DNA from: Chamaea fasciata
Taxonomy: Eukaryota; Chordata; Aves; Passeriformes; Sylviidae
Direction: 5' to 3'
Assembly (NCBI GenBank): GCA_029207755.1
Contig: JARCOQ010000016.1
Location: forward strand, 15,149,307-15,213,306
Length of the DNA stretch: 64,000 nt
This document shows, piece after piece, positions 44,624-56,290 of this stretch (its first letter is position 1; the number at the start of each line of letters is the position of its first letter). A model generated the notes under the pieces. That model saw only the letters and a list, made by a program, of their open reading frames with translations, was not told the origin of the DNA and searched no databases. The translations under genes were made by a program, and so were the position numbers.

Positions 44624-47600
44624 GCTCACTTCAGAGCCAAAACCTACTGTGAAACTGGAGGGAAGGAAAGGGGGCTGGGTAGATTCCCACCCTTCCTGCC
44701 TGCTCTGCTGTGACACGAGAGCTGGGGCCCAAAGGGTCAGCACTGCTCACTGGTGTGGAGGAATAAGGTTATGTGGAAGCGTCCAGGCAGCTGCTTTGCT
44801 GTCCTGCACATGTTGCACATGCCTGCTGCCCAGGGTCTGGTGGAGAATTTGAGCGAGGGTCTGCGTGATGTACCACAGATCAGGGTTGAGCGGCTGTGAG
44901 TGACTTGGGGGTGACGAGAGCAAACCTGGTTTTATTTTGGAAGCGATATTTTGGGAGCAGTTACACAGCATCAGTTCAAACCTGGTAATTGTTGCAGCTG
45001 CGAGGGGCAGAAAACCGAAATCCAAACTCAGTATCTTGCTAATGTGCTTAACTGTTAATTTCCAATTGTTGAGATCCACCCTTCTCAAGACACTTCAATC
45101 TCTTCACATTGTTGCTTCCTCTTCAGATTAGAGAGGTGGAAGCAGTGCTTTATTAATTAGAGGAAAAATCCTGCTCCCTCCTGCCAAGACAGAGGAACTC
45201 TTGGCAGTTTGCTCCCTTTTAGTGACTGAAGCGTCCCCTGTTCAGCCACGTGCCTGCAGGTCATCTCCTGGGGCATTTCCCTGCCCAGTGGCAGAAATTC
45301 CTCAAAAATAAGGCTGAGTGCTTCCAGAGAGGCCGCCTTCTTCTTTAATTGACCCCTTCCCTTGCTGGGGTGCAGTTTCCATTCTCACCTTGACTTCTTG
45401 GAGGCTCCTCATTTGCTTAGTGTTGGCCAAATGAGTTTTGGGTAAGCACGGATGTGCTTTGCATTGGGCTGTAATGCTGCTGCCACTCCTGTTCTTAAAC
45501 TGGTTCGCCCTCTCCCCACCTTTGGCCGACGCTCCCCCTTCAGTATCATTGGCTGCTCTCACCTGGCACGAGGGTGACCCTGAGGAGAAGGATTTACTGC
45601 TTTGCCTGGAGAAATCCGATTTCACGCAGCACTCACAGCCAAGCAGCCCAGTTAGACCAGACAGTCTCGGAGATCACTCCGACTTAGCTAGGTTATCCTC
45701 CACCTATTTATAGCTCCCTTCCTCTCCCAACTCCACCCACCATGGGGTTTTACTGCAGGTTTTAGAGCAGGGCTCCCAGCCTTTCCCCTCCCTGATGTGG
45801 AGCTGCTGGAGGAGATGGGTGGAGAGCAGCACCACGTTGGGAGCCGGCAGCGATGCGCGCCGCAGCCGTGTCTGTCTCCTCTTCGGATGAGCTAAAATTG
45901 GTGTTTCCATGGGCAGCAGGAGGAAGCAAAGGGTTCTGCTTTACCAGCCTGAGGAAGTGGTCTTGAATCAGGCTGTGGAATTGCTTTATGTGGCAGTTCA
46001 ACCCAACTCAAGGGGGAAAAAGGCTGATGCCTGGGCATCCTTCCTCTGTTTGACTCAGCCTGCAGTGAGGGGCTGCTCTACCCATCTTGCCTTTATTTAT
46101 CTACTTTATCATGATAGAACCCGAGTTTTGAGGTAAGAGACAGTTTGTTGTTCTAGTAGGTGTCAAAGTTGAATCCCCTTTGCTGCTGGAGCACATAGGG
46201 CCCCTGGGATGGGGCAGAAGAGCCAGGGACTCCACAGGTGTGGGGTGACTGATGTCTCCAGATAGCCTGAGCTGATGATACTTGGAAGTGCTCTTCCTCT
46301 CACATCCTGTGGCTTTCATTTAGTCAGAAAATCTGATTTGTTACAAATTATCTGCTTGAATAGCAGGAAATGAGAGGGGAAGCCCAGGGATCCACTTCAG
46401 TTGGGTCTACTCTTGGGTAATGGGGATGTGCAGCAGGGAGGCAGCCCAATTAAAACAAGGAGGAAGTAGGGAAAACGGCGTTCTTGGGATTTTTTCAGAT
46501 TTATTTGGTTCATCCAGGCTTTGCAGGCTACAGAGACTGTGACAGAGCAGTTAACATTCTCCAATTAATGACCTAATGCAGGCTCATTCTGGTATTGAGC
46601 TTGTAGCAAAATTACACCTGCTCCTTGAGCTGCTGCTTTGGGGAGTCTATTATCTATCAAGGTCTTTCTTGATCCCTTAGATCAATCCTGGGATTGAAAA
46701 ACTGTATTTTAGGACTCCTCATCTCAGTCTTTTTACGGCAAAAGTAGTTTCTTTGCAAAGGTCTTTCTGTGGTTCATTCATCTCCTTAAATCCTGGTGGG
46801 TAATTGAATAAGCTCAGCTGTGCTAATTTTTCCATCTTCCTTGTTTCTTCTTTTTTGCTCTGTTAAATGTTACCTTGATCCATTGCTCCTGACATGCATC
46901 TAGATTGTCCTGCCTTTTCACTTGAAGGAGAGATGTGTGTGTTTAAACTTCTTTTAATACAGAGGACATGAAATGTTTCTGGAGTTTAATTGTGAGGATG
47001 CTTGAAGAATACATTCCAAAAAGTAGGAAAGAGAGAGGGAGAAAAGGAGGAGCAAAGCCCCAGACCTGCTTCTGTGGGTAGGGGCATGCCCAGGATCAGC
47101 TAAAACTTGCCTTGAGCTGAAAGTAAATAGTCACAGATCCCCAGTCTGTCCAGTTCCGGTCCTACTGGGGTGTTAGTGGGAAACAGGAAGAGAGGGATAT
47201 TTTATTTTACATGTAATCACACAAGCCACCCAGTCATTGTAGCTGAGTAACTAAAACTGATGTGCCAGTCAGAGCCCAGACTAACCTGGTGTGTGTGGTC
47301 CCCAAGGGCTGCTGGTTTGGGCTCCAGGTGGGCCTAGCTTGTGCCATTTTCTGCTTCTTTCCCATGTGTGAAGGGCTTTGTGCTGGCCCCTGCTGTGCTT
47401 CCCTCCATCAGTTGGTGCTTCCCTGTGCCTGGGAACTCCTGGTGCTTAACTTGGGGGGAGCCTCTTCTAGAGCCCCCACACTCCCCATCTCCAGCAGCAA
47501 AAGCTGTATTCAGTGACACAGCCCTTCCCATCCAGCTGAGCTCTGGGATGGGGACCCTGATCAGAGCATGCATTGACAGGCTGTAAAACTGGAGGGTTGT

Positions 47601-47712
47601 TGCTGAAATCGTACCTTATCTTTCTCTCTTTTTCTTTCCTTTTTTCCCCCCTTTCTCTGTGTTTGTTTGTTGTTTTGTTGTTTTTGTTTTTTTTTTTTCC
47701 AACTCTGATCAG

Positions 47713-47856
47713 AACCGACCTTCCTTTCTCCAGCGTGCTGGGATCTTTGCAGCAGCCCATGCCGCAGCGCCTCGCCCGTTCCACCCGAGCTGCCCATGCC
47801 ACTGGCTTGGACCTAACCTAGGCTCAATCTCAACGTGGCCTGGGCAGGGGGGAACC
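47713..47856 (+). other. Probable 5' untranslated part of exon 2 of the unrecognised gene
   Basis: A 60-base pyrimidine-rich tract including a run of T ends in ctgatcag at 47712, a convincing acceptor. The sequence from there to the ATG at 47857 has no in-frame stop, so upstream translation cannot be ruled out. The strong Kozak context favours the ATG. Confidence 0.5.
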
Positions 47857-48032
47857 ATGGGGAGCTCTGCCTCATCGCTGGCCGCAGAGACGGAGTCGGA
47901 CCATGGCTTCAGTAGCTCGCCCTACCCGGGGCACCCGGCCGTGGGCTGGTATAGGAGCAGCCCCGGTGGCCCCGTGTGGGAAAGTGCCCTTATAACGCGG
48001 CAGCACCAGCACTTACAGCACCGGCTGCGAAG
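47857..48032 (+). CDS. First coding exon of an unrecognised gene (partial, N-terminal 58 codons)
   Basis: An ATG in strong context (ggaaccATGG) opens 58 codons plus two bases and ends at a good donor (cgaag|gtaagg, GT at 48033). The exon probably begins at 47713, after a long polypyrimidine tract and an AG at 47711-47712, so 47713-47856 would be 5' untranslated, although that stretch is also open in frame. The predicted start is [20 protein letters not shown], followed by a Ser/Pro/Gly-rich part and a basic His/Gln/Arg-rich end ([15 protein letters not shown]). The Gly2-Ser-Ser-x-Ser start fits an N-myristoylation signal. I do not recognise the family. A CpG-island first exon about 15.8 kb upstream fits a gene with a non-coding exon 1 and long introns. 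No further coding exon was found up to 64000, so the protein is incomplete here. Dense CpG and GC-rich codons set it apart from its flanks. That it is a real exon is likely; its function is unknown. Confidence 0.6.
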
Positions 48033-48052
48033 GTAAGGAGGAGGGGAAGGAG

Positions 48053-48084
48053 CCTGCTCACCTGCTCACCCGCTCACCTGCTCA
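48053..48084 (+). repeat. 8-bp tandem repeat just inside intron 2
   Basis: Four units (cctgctca, cctgctca, cccgctca, cctgctca) lie 20 bases after the donor at 48033. Confidence 0.85.
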
Positions 48085-51000
48085 CCTCTCAGCTTCAAGC
48101 CGGGCGCTGCCTTTGGGACACCAGTTGCTTTGCATCCTACTGAGTGTTGGGTCCCTTCGTTCAGAGGCTCAGTTCAGTTCCTTGGGAAGCGCCAGAGCCA
48201 AATTCCCACCTATTTGAGCGATGCCAAACCCTGGCTTTACGCAGGGTAGCTGATGTCTCCTGCAGAATGGACTGCAGGACTCGTCCCAGCTCTTCCTCAT
48301 TCACCTCAATTGTCAAGGTGGCTGCCTGGGAATGGGATTTCAGTTCCTTGTATGCCATGTTCTCACGGCTCCTTTTCTTTCTGGCCTCCCAACCACACTG
48401 TAGTGTCACAGGTGGAGGATTGTGTCTCCAGCTTGAGTGGCAATAAGTTGCGAGAGTTTCTGGACTCAGAAGAGCCAGAGAAGCTATTTTCATGCAAAAG
48501 CAGTGAAGCGCTTTTGAATAACAGATCCACGGGAATGAAACACACTTAAACAGAATTACTCTTAAAAACAGATGGGTGTTTCTAGCCCTCAATTCCTATC
48601 CCACCTCACTGAAATCAGCGCCTCAGATGTGTCTCTGAGCTGTTGCCTCTGCCCCTTCCACATCAGCCACTTGTAGTGAGAAGTTTATCTTATTTTTTAG
48701 GGCCTGGTGTCCTGCATTCAGTCTCTGACAGGTTGAGAGATTTATCAAATAGCATCCAAAACCCCTCTGCCCGGGGGCTTGGCTGCAGAGGCTGCCGCGT
48801 TTTGTGCTGATAACGTTTGAGCCTTTGCCTAATGCCTGCTTTGTGTGGACTCCAGCCTGGATGGGTGTCCACACCTGCTTGAATCTGTTTGGAGCTGCTG
48901 CTCATTTAGGAATAGCTGCTTGCTCTGAGTATCCCTGAGCTGTCCTGGCTTTCCCCTGGAGGTGTTTGCTGTGATGTTGGTGCAGTATCTGTGGTGCAGT
49001 CCTTGTTTTCCTGCCTTCCTGCTGCTGCAAGGCCTGGGATGTGCTCTCTGGGCTCTGGTGCATGACTCTAGAGCCTCCCAGCAATGTCAGGCTTTGCTTC
49101 TTTCTGGCCCTGTCTTGGGTCTTCTTGTTGAGCTGGGAACAGTGTGAAACCAATAAGTTGTTGTCTTTACTTGAGTACCTTTAGAAAAGGTATTTTGTGC
49201 AGTTCCCAAATTCTGTTGCTGTGTGTGCCTGTCCTGTGTGGCTGGTCCACAGCTCTGGTCGGTGATGAGTGCTGTGTGAGTTTGTCCCCTCTGGTTTAGA
49301 GGGATCCTGCAAACAGAGCTGGGTCCTTCCTGCAGGATTACCCCATCTGGACTGCTGGTTTTCCCTCTGTTGCCTCGAGGAGTAGGGAAGGTGTCTCAGC
49401 TCACAGATGAACTCCCTGATATGGCTGTGCGCAGTCTGAACTGAAATTTAGGAACTTCCAGTGTACACCTGGCCCTGGGCACTAAAAAAGGAGGTGTCTC
49501 TGCAGCCTTGTGTGTGGCAGCTGAGGCTGCTCATGACTCCAAGTCTGCAGTTCGACGAACTAAGTGGAATCTTGACATGCGGAAATAAATTTCCTGAAGA
49601 ACCAGCCTTGGTGGAGCGGATGTTGGGGCAAGAACAGGAACTGCTGGTCTTGGCACAGATAACACCGGTGTCCTGTGGGGACAGGAGTGGCTTTTGTGAT
49701 AATTCCTTATTTCCCCTGCTAGAGGGAGAGCAGAACTCATCCCGACTCAGTGTCGCGCGGTTCCTGGAGACAGGAAAATCACCGGCCGTGATTCACTGAG
49801 CAGCAAGTTGCGTGGGAAGAACTCGCTCCAGGCAGTGATTATGGAAGTGGGTTCAAAAGACCTGAGATCAGCCAGGCTGCCAGGCATCAAAAGGGCCGCC
49901 GCTCCCAGAGAACAACAGGGCCAGGGAGCAGCGGATGATTTGCTTCCAGAGAGGAACAGATAAATATATTCTTTTAAAAAATTAAGTAAGTCAATAGAAC
50001 AGGTCAGGGTAGGTATCCTGACTGTGCACGTCCTCATCCCCAGCCTCATGTAGTTGAGGAAGGAAGTGGAGTACTGGGGAGTCAATTTGAGGCCGGGCAG
50101 GAGTTCTGGGATAGACTTTGCTTTTCCTGCTGATTTTCTGTCCCTGCCTGCAGCCACCTTCAAAGCTGATAATGCTTTGGCTGCTGTGGAGCAGCGCAGA
50201 GCCAAGCTGCTCTGGGCTGTCTCAGGGATGAACACAAACCTTCCTTGGCAGAAGAACAGGGACACAAATACTTAGCAAGTGACTTTGGTCTGTACTTGGT
50301 GGGGAAGCTGGGGGAGTCATCCCTCATGGTGGGATGGGGATAAGGGGAGAAATCAGTGCTGTTTGGCTTTCAAAATTTTAGAGCCTGAGAGGAGCCTTCA
50401 GTGTCTCCTGTCACCTGAGTGAGGCTGATGGTGTGGAATTCCATGTCTGCTGAAGACAGGGAGGCAAGAGGGAGTAGAAAAAGGGCTTTAGTGGTAGAAG
50501 CAGCAGACTTGTGATAACCAGATTTGAGTCCCTGGTCTTTTCTGGACAGGGCTGCACAGTCTCTTTCTGTGTGTCAGCATTTAAACAGGAGCCTGTCTTT
50601 TTCCCAGTGTGCCAGGAGGACATGGCTACTGAAAGACCGGAGGTACCAGGTATTAAGGGCATGTTGGAGGGATCTGATTACAGAAACCTCTGCTTGGGGC
50701 AAAGATGTTGGGTTTAAGTTCAGCCCTGGTAGCTGTGTGCAGCCAGACATATTCTGGCTCAGCTGCAAATTCCCTTTGGGCTCCATCTTGCTCGTGTGCT
50801 TGAAGGTTCTTGGCCGGGGCTCTTGTTGGGTGGGAGAGTTCAGCTGAGCCTGGGGATCCATTGTGTCCAAGCTTCCTGACGTGCCTAACCCCTCCTGGAG
50901 CTGGGAGCAGGAAGGGGCAGTGCCACAGGCTTGATGCTGGCAGCAGGACATGGCTCCATTGCCGTGGCTGCCACCATGGTATGGTCTGGGAGCTGTGGGA

Positions 51001-51669
51001 TTGTAGAGGTTTCTCCTGCTGCTGCTGGAAGGGGTGGTGGCACCTCTCCAGGGTGTATCCTTCCACATTGTAAGGGGTTAGCAGGGAATTTGGGCTCTGA
51101 ACTGTTTCTTGATGAGATTTAAGGGAATGTTCTTGTTCACCTATTCCTCACTCCCAGGCTTCATGAAGAGGGTCTTGTTGAGTACTGGGAACTTCTGGAT
51201 TTCACTCTCAGAAGAGGCTTTTGGGGAAAGGGTTGCAAGGTCTGTGCAGCTGACCCAAGTGTCTCTGCCCACTACTCGCTTTGGCTGAAGCTCTCTGAAC
51301 TCCTTCCTCTTCCAGAGGATACTCATGTTCTGGGCTTTCCTGCAGCATTCTGCTGAGGACTTTAATTTTTCTATAAAAGCCTTTGCAGAATGAAATACCT
51401 GTGGGTCTCAATGACTGGAGGGAGGAACGGGCTCTTTTATTTTTCTTTTATTTTATTATTATGATATGCTAAAAATACATAAATCTCGCTGCTTTTAGAG
51501 GGAAGTGAGGGGACCTGCTTTTGTTGTTGGCAGGTGGTGGGAGGGTGGGAGGGCACTTGCTGTGCCACCCCCTGCTCCCCAGAGGCACCACTTATTTGGT
51601 GAAAATCTCCAGGCAAGCCTGAGTGTCCTGGGTGTTCATGACCCGTGGGCTTAGATACATGAACAGCAG

Positions 51670-52406
51670 TGTCTTGGTTTAGATAGACAGGGAAGATTGG
51701 AGTCTCCCTTGGAATGTAAGCCCCTCCACCCCTTTTCCAAATTATTATGAATTTGCAATTAAAAGGCTGTCAGGCAAAGATTTTGGGAATAGGTAGAGCA
51801 GTTCTTTACTAGGGATAAAAAAAATACAGATGTTGTAGTACAGAAGAATAAGCAAACAAAGAAACAAGAAATCCTAGAAAACCCTGACAGAGTCAGAAAT
51901 ACAACCTGACGCCCTGTTGGTCAGGGTGTTGGAAGCAGTCCACAGTAAGCCCTCCTGGAGTGGCCGATGTGGTTCTGTTGGAGTAGAGATGGTCCTGTCG
52001 AAGAAAGGGTCCAGTAATGGTGAGATGGGTCTGGTCTTCCTCCAGGAATCCGGTGGAAAACTGGATGACTGGTGACACTTGTGGCTCCTTTTATCTGGAT
52101 GGAAATGGTTTGGCTCCTCCTCCCTGGGTAGAGCATCTCACAATGGGATGATGTAATGTGTCATGTCATTGGTGAGCTTTAATGGTCCATTAGCAGAAGA
52201 TATGCCCACGGAGGGAATGGGAGGGTGAGCAGAGATAAGAAACAATGCCCCACCCGGTTTTAACAGCTCGCTTGTTATCAGAGAAGACAGTTGCCCCCCT
52301 CCCTTCTGGAGTTACAACAGATAAAGAAAAAATCTCCCCCACCAGGTTTCAGTAGATGGAATAGAATAAACACTTTTTTCCTTTTCTGGTTACAAAACCC
52401 AAGACA
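51670..52406 (+). mobile_element. Solo LTR of an endogenous retrovirus, 737 bp, with exact 5-bp target duplication
   Basis: The element begins TGTCTTGGTTT and ends AAGACA, so it has the TG...CA ends of an LTR. It is flanked on both sides by AGCAG (51665-51669 and 52407-52411). Its first about 160 bases match the LTR at 59378 in order and phrasing. No gag, pol or env coding sequence is next to it, so it is the remnant left after recombination between LTRs. The family resembles a common passerine LTR; the name was not checked. Confidence 0.85.
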
Positions 52407-52639
52407 AGCAGCAAGTCAGAACTGCTGGGCAGCATCACAGAGGCCTTTTCTGCAGGCTCTGCTGAGTTGTTTTGAGGCTGGTGGAGATTCTAAAAACTGA
52501 ACTCTGGCATATGGGAAGTGTGGCAGGGAGCTGTGTGGAGCAGGAATGTGGCTCTGTGCTGCTCCTTCCCCCGGTTCTGTGGCACTTCAGCTCTGAGTGC
52601 AGCACGAGCAGAAATGTCTGGAGGACACCACGGCAGTGT

Positions 52640-53003
52640 TTAGTCTGGAGAAAGGAAGGCTCAGGTGGGACCTTCTGGCTCTCCACATCTCCCTGACAGG
52701 AGGGTGCAGCTGGGTGAGGGTCAGGCTCTGCTCCCAGGGTACAAGGACAAGAGGAAACAGCCTCAAGTTGTGCCAGGGGAGGTTCAGGTTGGGTGCTGGG
52801 GAATAGATTCTTCAGAGAAAAGGTGGCCAGGCGTTGGAGCAGGCTGCCCAGGGCAGTGGTGGAGTCACCATCCCTGGTAATGTTCAGAAAGCATGTGGAT
52901 GTGTCACCTGGGGGCATGAACCACTGGTGATCTTGGCAGTGCTGGAGGAATGGTTGGACTTGATGTACTTTGAGGGCTTTTCCTAACTAAATGATTCTGT
53001 GTG
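52640..53003 (+). mobile_element. CR1 3' part
   Basis: gtgccaggggaggttcaggt, gcaggctgcccagggcagtg, atggttggacttgatgtact and aaatgattctgtg mark a decayed CR1. It lies between the two LTRs, which argues against a single provirus there. Confidence 0.8.
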
Positions 53004-53261
53004 TTTCATGTTGGGGAAACCAGGGCCCAGAGAAATGATATTCTTGGGGGGGAAAAGAAAACTCCTGGTAGAGCATCAGGTGACTGCAGGGAATCACCTG
53101 ACGATGGCCTGCTTCTGTCATCTGTCATCAGATCTCAGGTCTGGCAGCCCCAGCAGTACAGGTACCCAGCAGACTTAGGGTGGGGCAGGCACAGATCCCT
53201 GGCTTTTATCAGCAACCTCCGTGGGTTTGGGTGTGTTCATTTGCACCTTTCAAGAATCACT

Positions 53262-53330
53262 GACTGGTTGAAGTTGGAAGGGATCTCTGGGGTCCAGCTG
53301 GTCCATCTCCCTTCCTAAGCCTCCATGCAA
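53262..53330 (-). mobile_element. Short CR1 3'-end fragment
   Basis: gaatcactgactggttgaag and ttggaagggatctctggggt are a CR1 3' end in reverse. Confidence 0.6.
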
Positions 53331-56268
53331 AGAACAGGTGTGGCTGTGGAACAGATGAGGATCACCAACACGTGCTCTGACTGTGTATCCAAGAGGAGGG
53401 ATGAGGAGGGAAAAAGGAGCCACTCATCCAAACCACGAGGGCACTACCATCAGCTCTCATACTCAGGACATGCCTGCTCATCATGCAGGAGTGAAGCCTG
53501 TGTTCCCCAGGTGCTGCAGTGAGGTGGATGCATCCCTGTGCTGCTTGTGCTCCTTCTGGGAGTTGCTGTGGATTTCAGCTGGGATTTGGTGGAGTAAAGA
53601 TGCTGCAGGTTGTTGTGGATACTTGTTTGATGGGAATGTTTGGCTTGTAACTGTTTGCTCACCAGTTCTCACCAGAGCCCACAGTATCCAGAGCAGTGTC
53701 TAGCTCAAGGAGGTGTTGCGGTGCCATGGAGTTGGCAGCATGGAATGCTGTTTCATCTGCCTGAGGCTCCCAGCCCTGCCCGTCCGCTCTCTATGCTGCT
53801 CCAGCAGTCACAAAGCCTATTAGTTGTTTAAATTAGGGCTATTTATAGCTCTAGAGCCATGGATAACTTGGAGAGTGGTGCAGAGCAGTGGAGACCAGAG
53901 TTTTCAATAGATCACCAAACAAACCCTCCCTTTGCTCCCTGTGTGCCCTCCAACTTTCCTCATTTCCATGTCCCACAAGAGCCATCCTGCCTCAAAGGAG
54001 GTCAAAAGCAGGGCAGAGGCAGCCGGAGCATGTCCTCATCTTATGCAATTGGCCAAATCTGAGCAGAAATGCCTGACCCTCTTGCCTGGATGTTGCTGTC
54101 ACAGCATGGAGAGCACAGCAGAGCTGTCCCTTTGACAGTGCCAGCCTGGAGAAGGGAAAAAACCTGGTTTGGGGATGCTCCTGTCTGCAGGAGCTGAGCA
54201 CTTTTGCTTCAGGACCATGGGTTCAGATCCTTCTCCAAGTGCAGGTGTTGGGGAGTTTTGCTTTGGATACTGCATTACATGAAGGAGTTTAGCATTCAGC
54301 TCTGGCTTTGCATAGATCTAGTCTCCATCTCTTTTGGGAAGAGGTCCTGCAGTTGCAGTTTTGCTGTGAAGGAAGCTGGTCTCTTGTAAGTGATGCTGTG
54401 GGAATATGTGGTTGAGGGAGAGCCCTTTGGTACTTGGCAGTTTTCCAGGTGTGCTGGGGAGGGGGAGGAATTGGTAGCTTGTGAATTTTTTGGGTTTTTT
54501 AAATTCTTGTAAGAACAAGGAACAGTAAGAGGAACCAGAGCAGGGATGGGTTTTTTTTTTCCCTGGAGTAACCCTTCTGCATTGATTCTTTGGCTGCATA
54601 GGGAGGAACATGGTCTGATGTCTCATGGCAAGTCACTTGTCCCCCTGAGAGGTGTCACACATGTAGCCTGGAGTTGTGAGATGGTCTCAGCCCTCTGACA
54701 GAAGCTGGTGGATGGATATGATGACAGTGGGAAGCTCAGGGACCTGGCTGAGCTGCTGTGAGGAAGGAGGAAATGGAGGAAAGTGTGTGTTGGGAGGGTT
54801 ATTTCTTTTCTTGGGATCAGGATTGGAACTGCCAACACATCCCCCTAACGGTGTGCAGTGTCTGTCCTGGAGGGAGATGGGCCTGCAGTGACCTCAGGTT
54901 GTGGGCTTATGAGAGGAGGGCTGGAGGCAGGAATATCCTCCGGCTCTCTGGGCGGGCAGGGAGCTCCCTTCTCTCTCTGCACCCACCATTTCCTGGGATC
55001 ACTCCAGAGCCCTTTGCTTCCCTCTCACATTACCAGGTACTGCTTGATGTCAAAGGCATGTGCTGGATTTCTCCAACCAGTAACTTAATCCAGTTTGACA
55101 CTGGTGGCTCTGGGCTGGAGTCTGACTCACATGAGTCAGAAGCAGTGAGGGGGGTTGCTCAGAGCTGCACCCACCTCCCTGCAGCCTCGTCCCCCCGTGA
55201 TCCCTGGCCCTGTGTCCCTGAAAGGCTGCCTTGATCCCAGCGTGGCCGGAGCCTGGTGCCGCGCATGGAGAAGAGGCTGTGCTGAATGAACCCTCTGCAG
55301 GCCTTTGTTCTCTGGGATGAAACAACCCTCAGCACGGGGCTGCTGCCGACAGAAGGGCACAGAGAGGAAAGGAGAGCCCTGCTTGGGTGCTGTTTGCATT
55401 TGCCAAGCTCTGCTGTGTCTCTGTATTCCTGCTTGGAGACCCACAATCCATCCAGGTGCCTGTGCCTTTTCAAACAAACTGCCCTGGACTTTTCTTTGAC
55501 TTGGGCACCTTCCCGTGCTTCTCACCCTGCCAGCATTCCTGCTCTGCCTGGCAAGGCACCAGGCTCTCAGCCAGCACCCCTTGCCAGCCAGTGCAGCTTA
55601 CAGCACCCCCAGGCATCGCTGAGTCCCTGCGAGGGGCAGGTGCTCCGGGTCACCGTGAGGAGCTGTGAAGAACTGATCCGAAGAGAAGGAAGCTGCTCCT
55701 GCACTACAGATGGCATTTCTGAGGCTGCAGCAGGACATCCAAACCAGAAGGAAGCTGGAAGTGGAGTGTGAAGGCAGCTCGGAGCCCTTCTGGACGGCGG
55801 CGGGACCGGCAGCGGGAGAGCTGGGGCCGTGTGGGGGGTGAGCAGAGTTTGGGCTGCAGGTGCGTGGAGGCTGCCAAGTCAGCAGCTTGCAGGGAGCTGA
55901 AGGGGCCTTGCCTGCCCTTGCCCAGAGCTGTGCAGAGCTCAGCTGGGTCTGCAGACGCTCAGGTTCCAGCTCTGCTGCTCCCAGTGCTCCCTGTGCATCA
56001 CACACTGGGGCTTGTGGTTACACAGAACTGGGCTCTGGCATTTGGGGCGTGGCAGGTTGGCTACAGCAAAAGGGGATTTTGGGAGGCTGGATCTTGCCAA
56101 CTTTTGGTGGGAGAGGACAGTGTCTACACTCTTTGGCCTTCAGCAGCATTCCCCAGCTGTGGAGTGGGGAGAAGGCACACACAAGCAAGATCTTTTCTCT
56201 TCCTTAAAATCTGATTTTAATCTCCCTGCCTTGGAAAAGCGAAGCTATAGGCAGGTAGATGGATAGAT

Positions 56269-56290
56269 GTGTGTGTGTATATATATATAC
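56269..56290 (+). repeat. (TG)n(TA)n microsatellite
   Basis: Alternating TG dinucleotides pass directly into TA dinucleotides and end in ac. Confidence 0.85.

Larger units (their letters stand above)
31902..47712 (+). other. Putative intron 1 (15.8 kb) of the unrecognised gene
   Basis: No coding exon with support was seen between the island donor and the acceptor at 47712. The interval is mostly unique sequence with a few CR1 fragments and a T22 tract. It could also hide unrecognised non-coding exons or enhancers, which cannot be judged from sequence alone. Confidence 0.4.
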
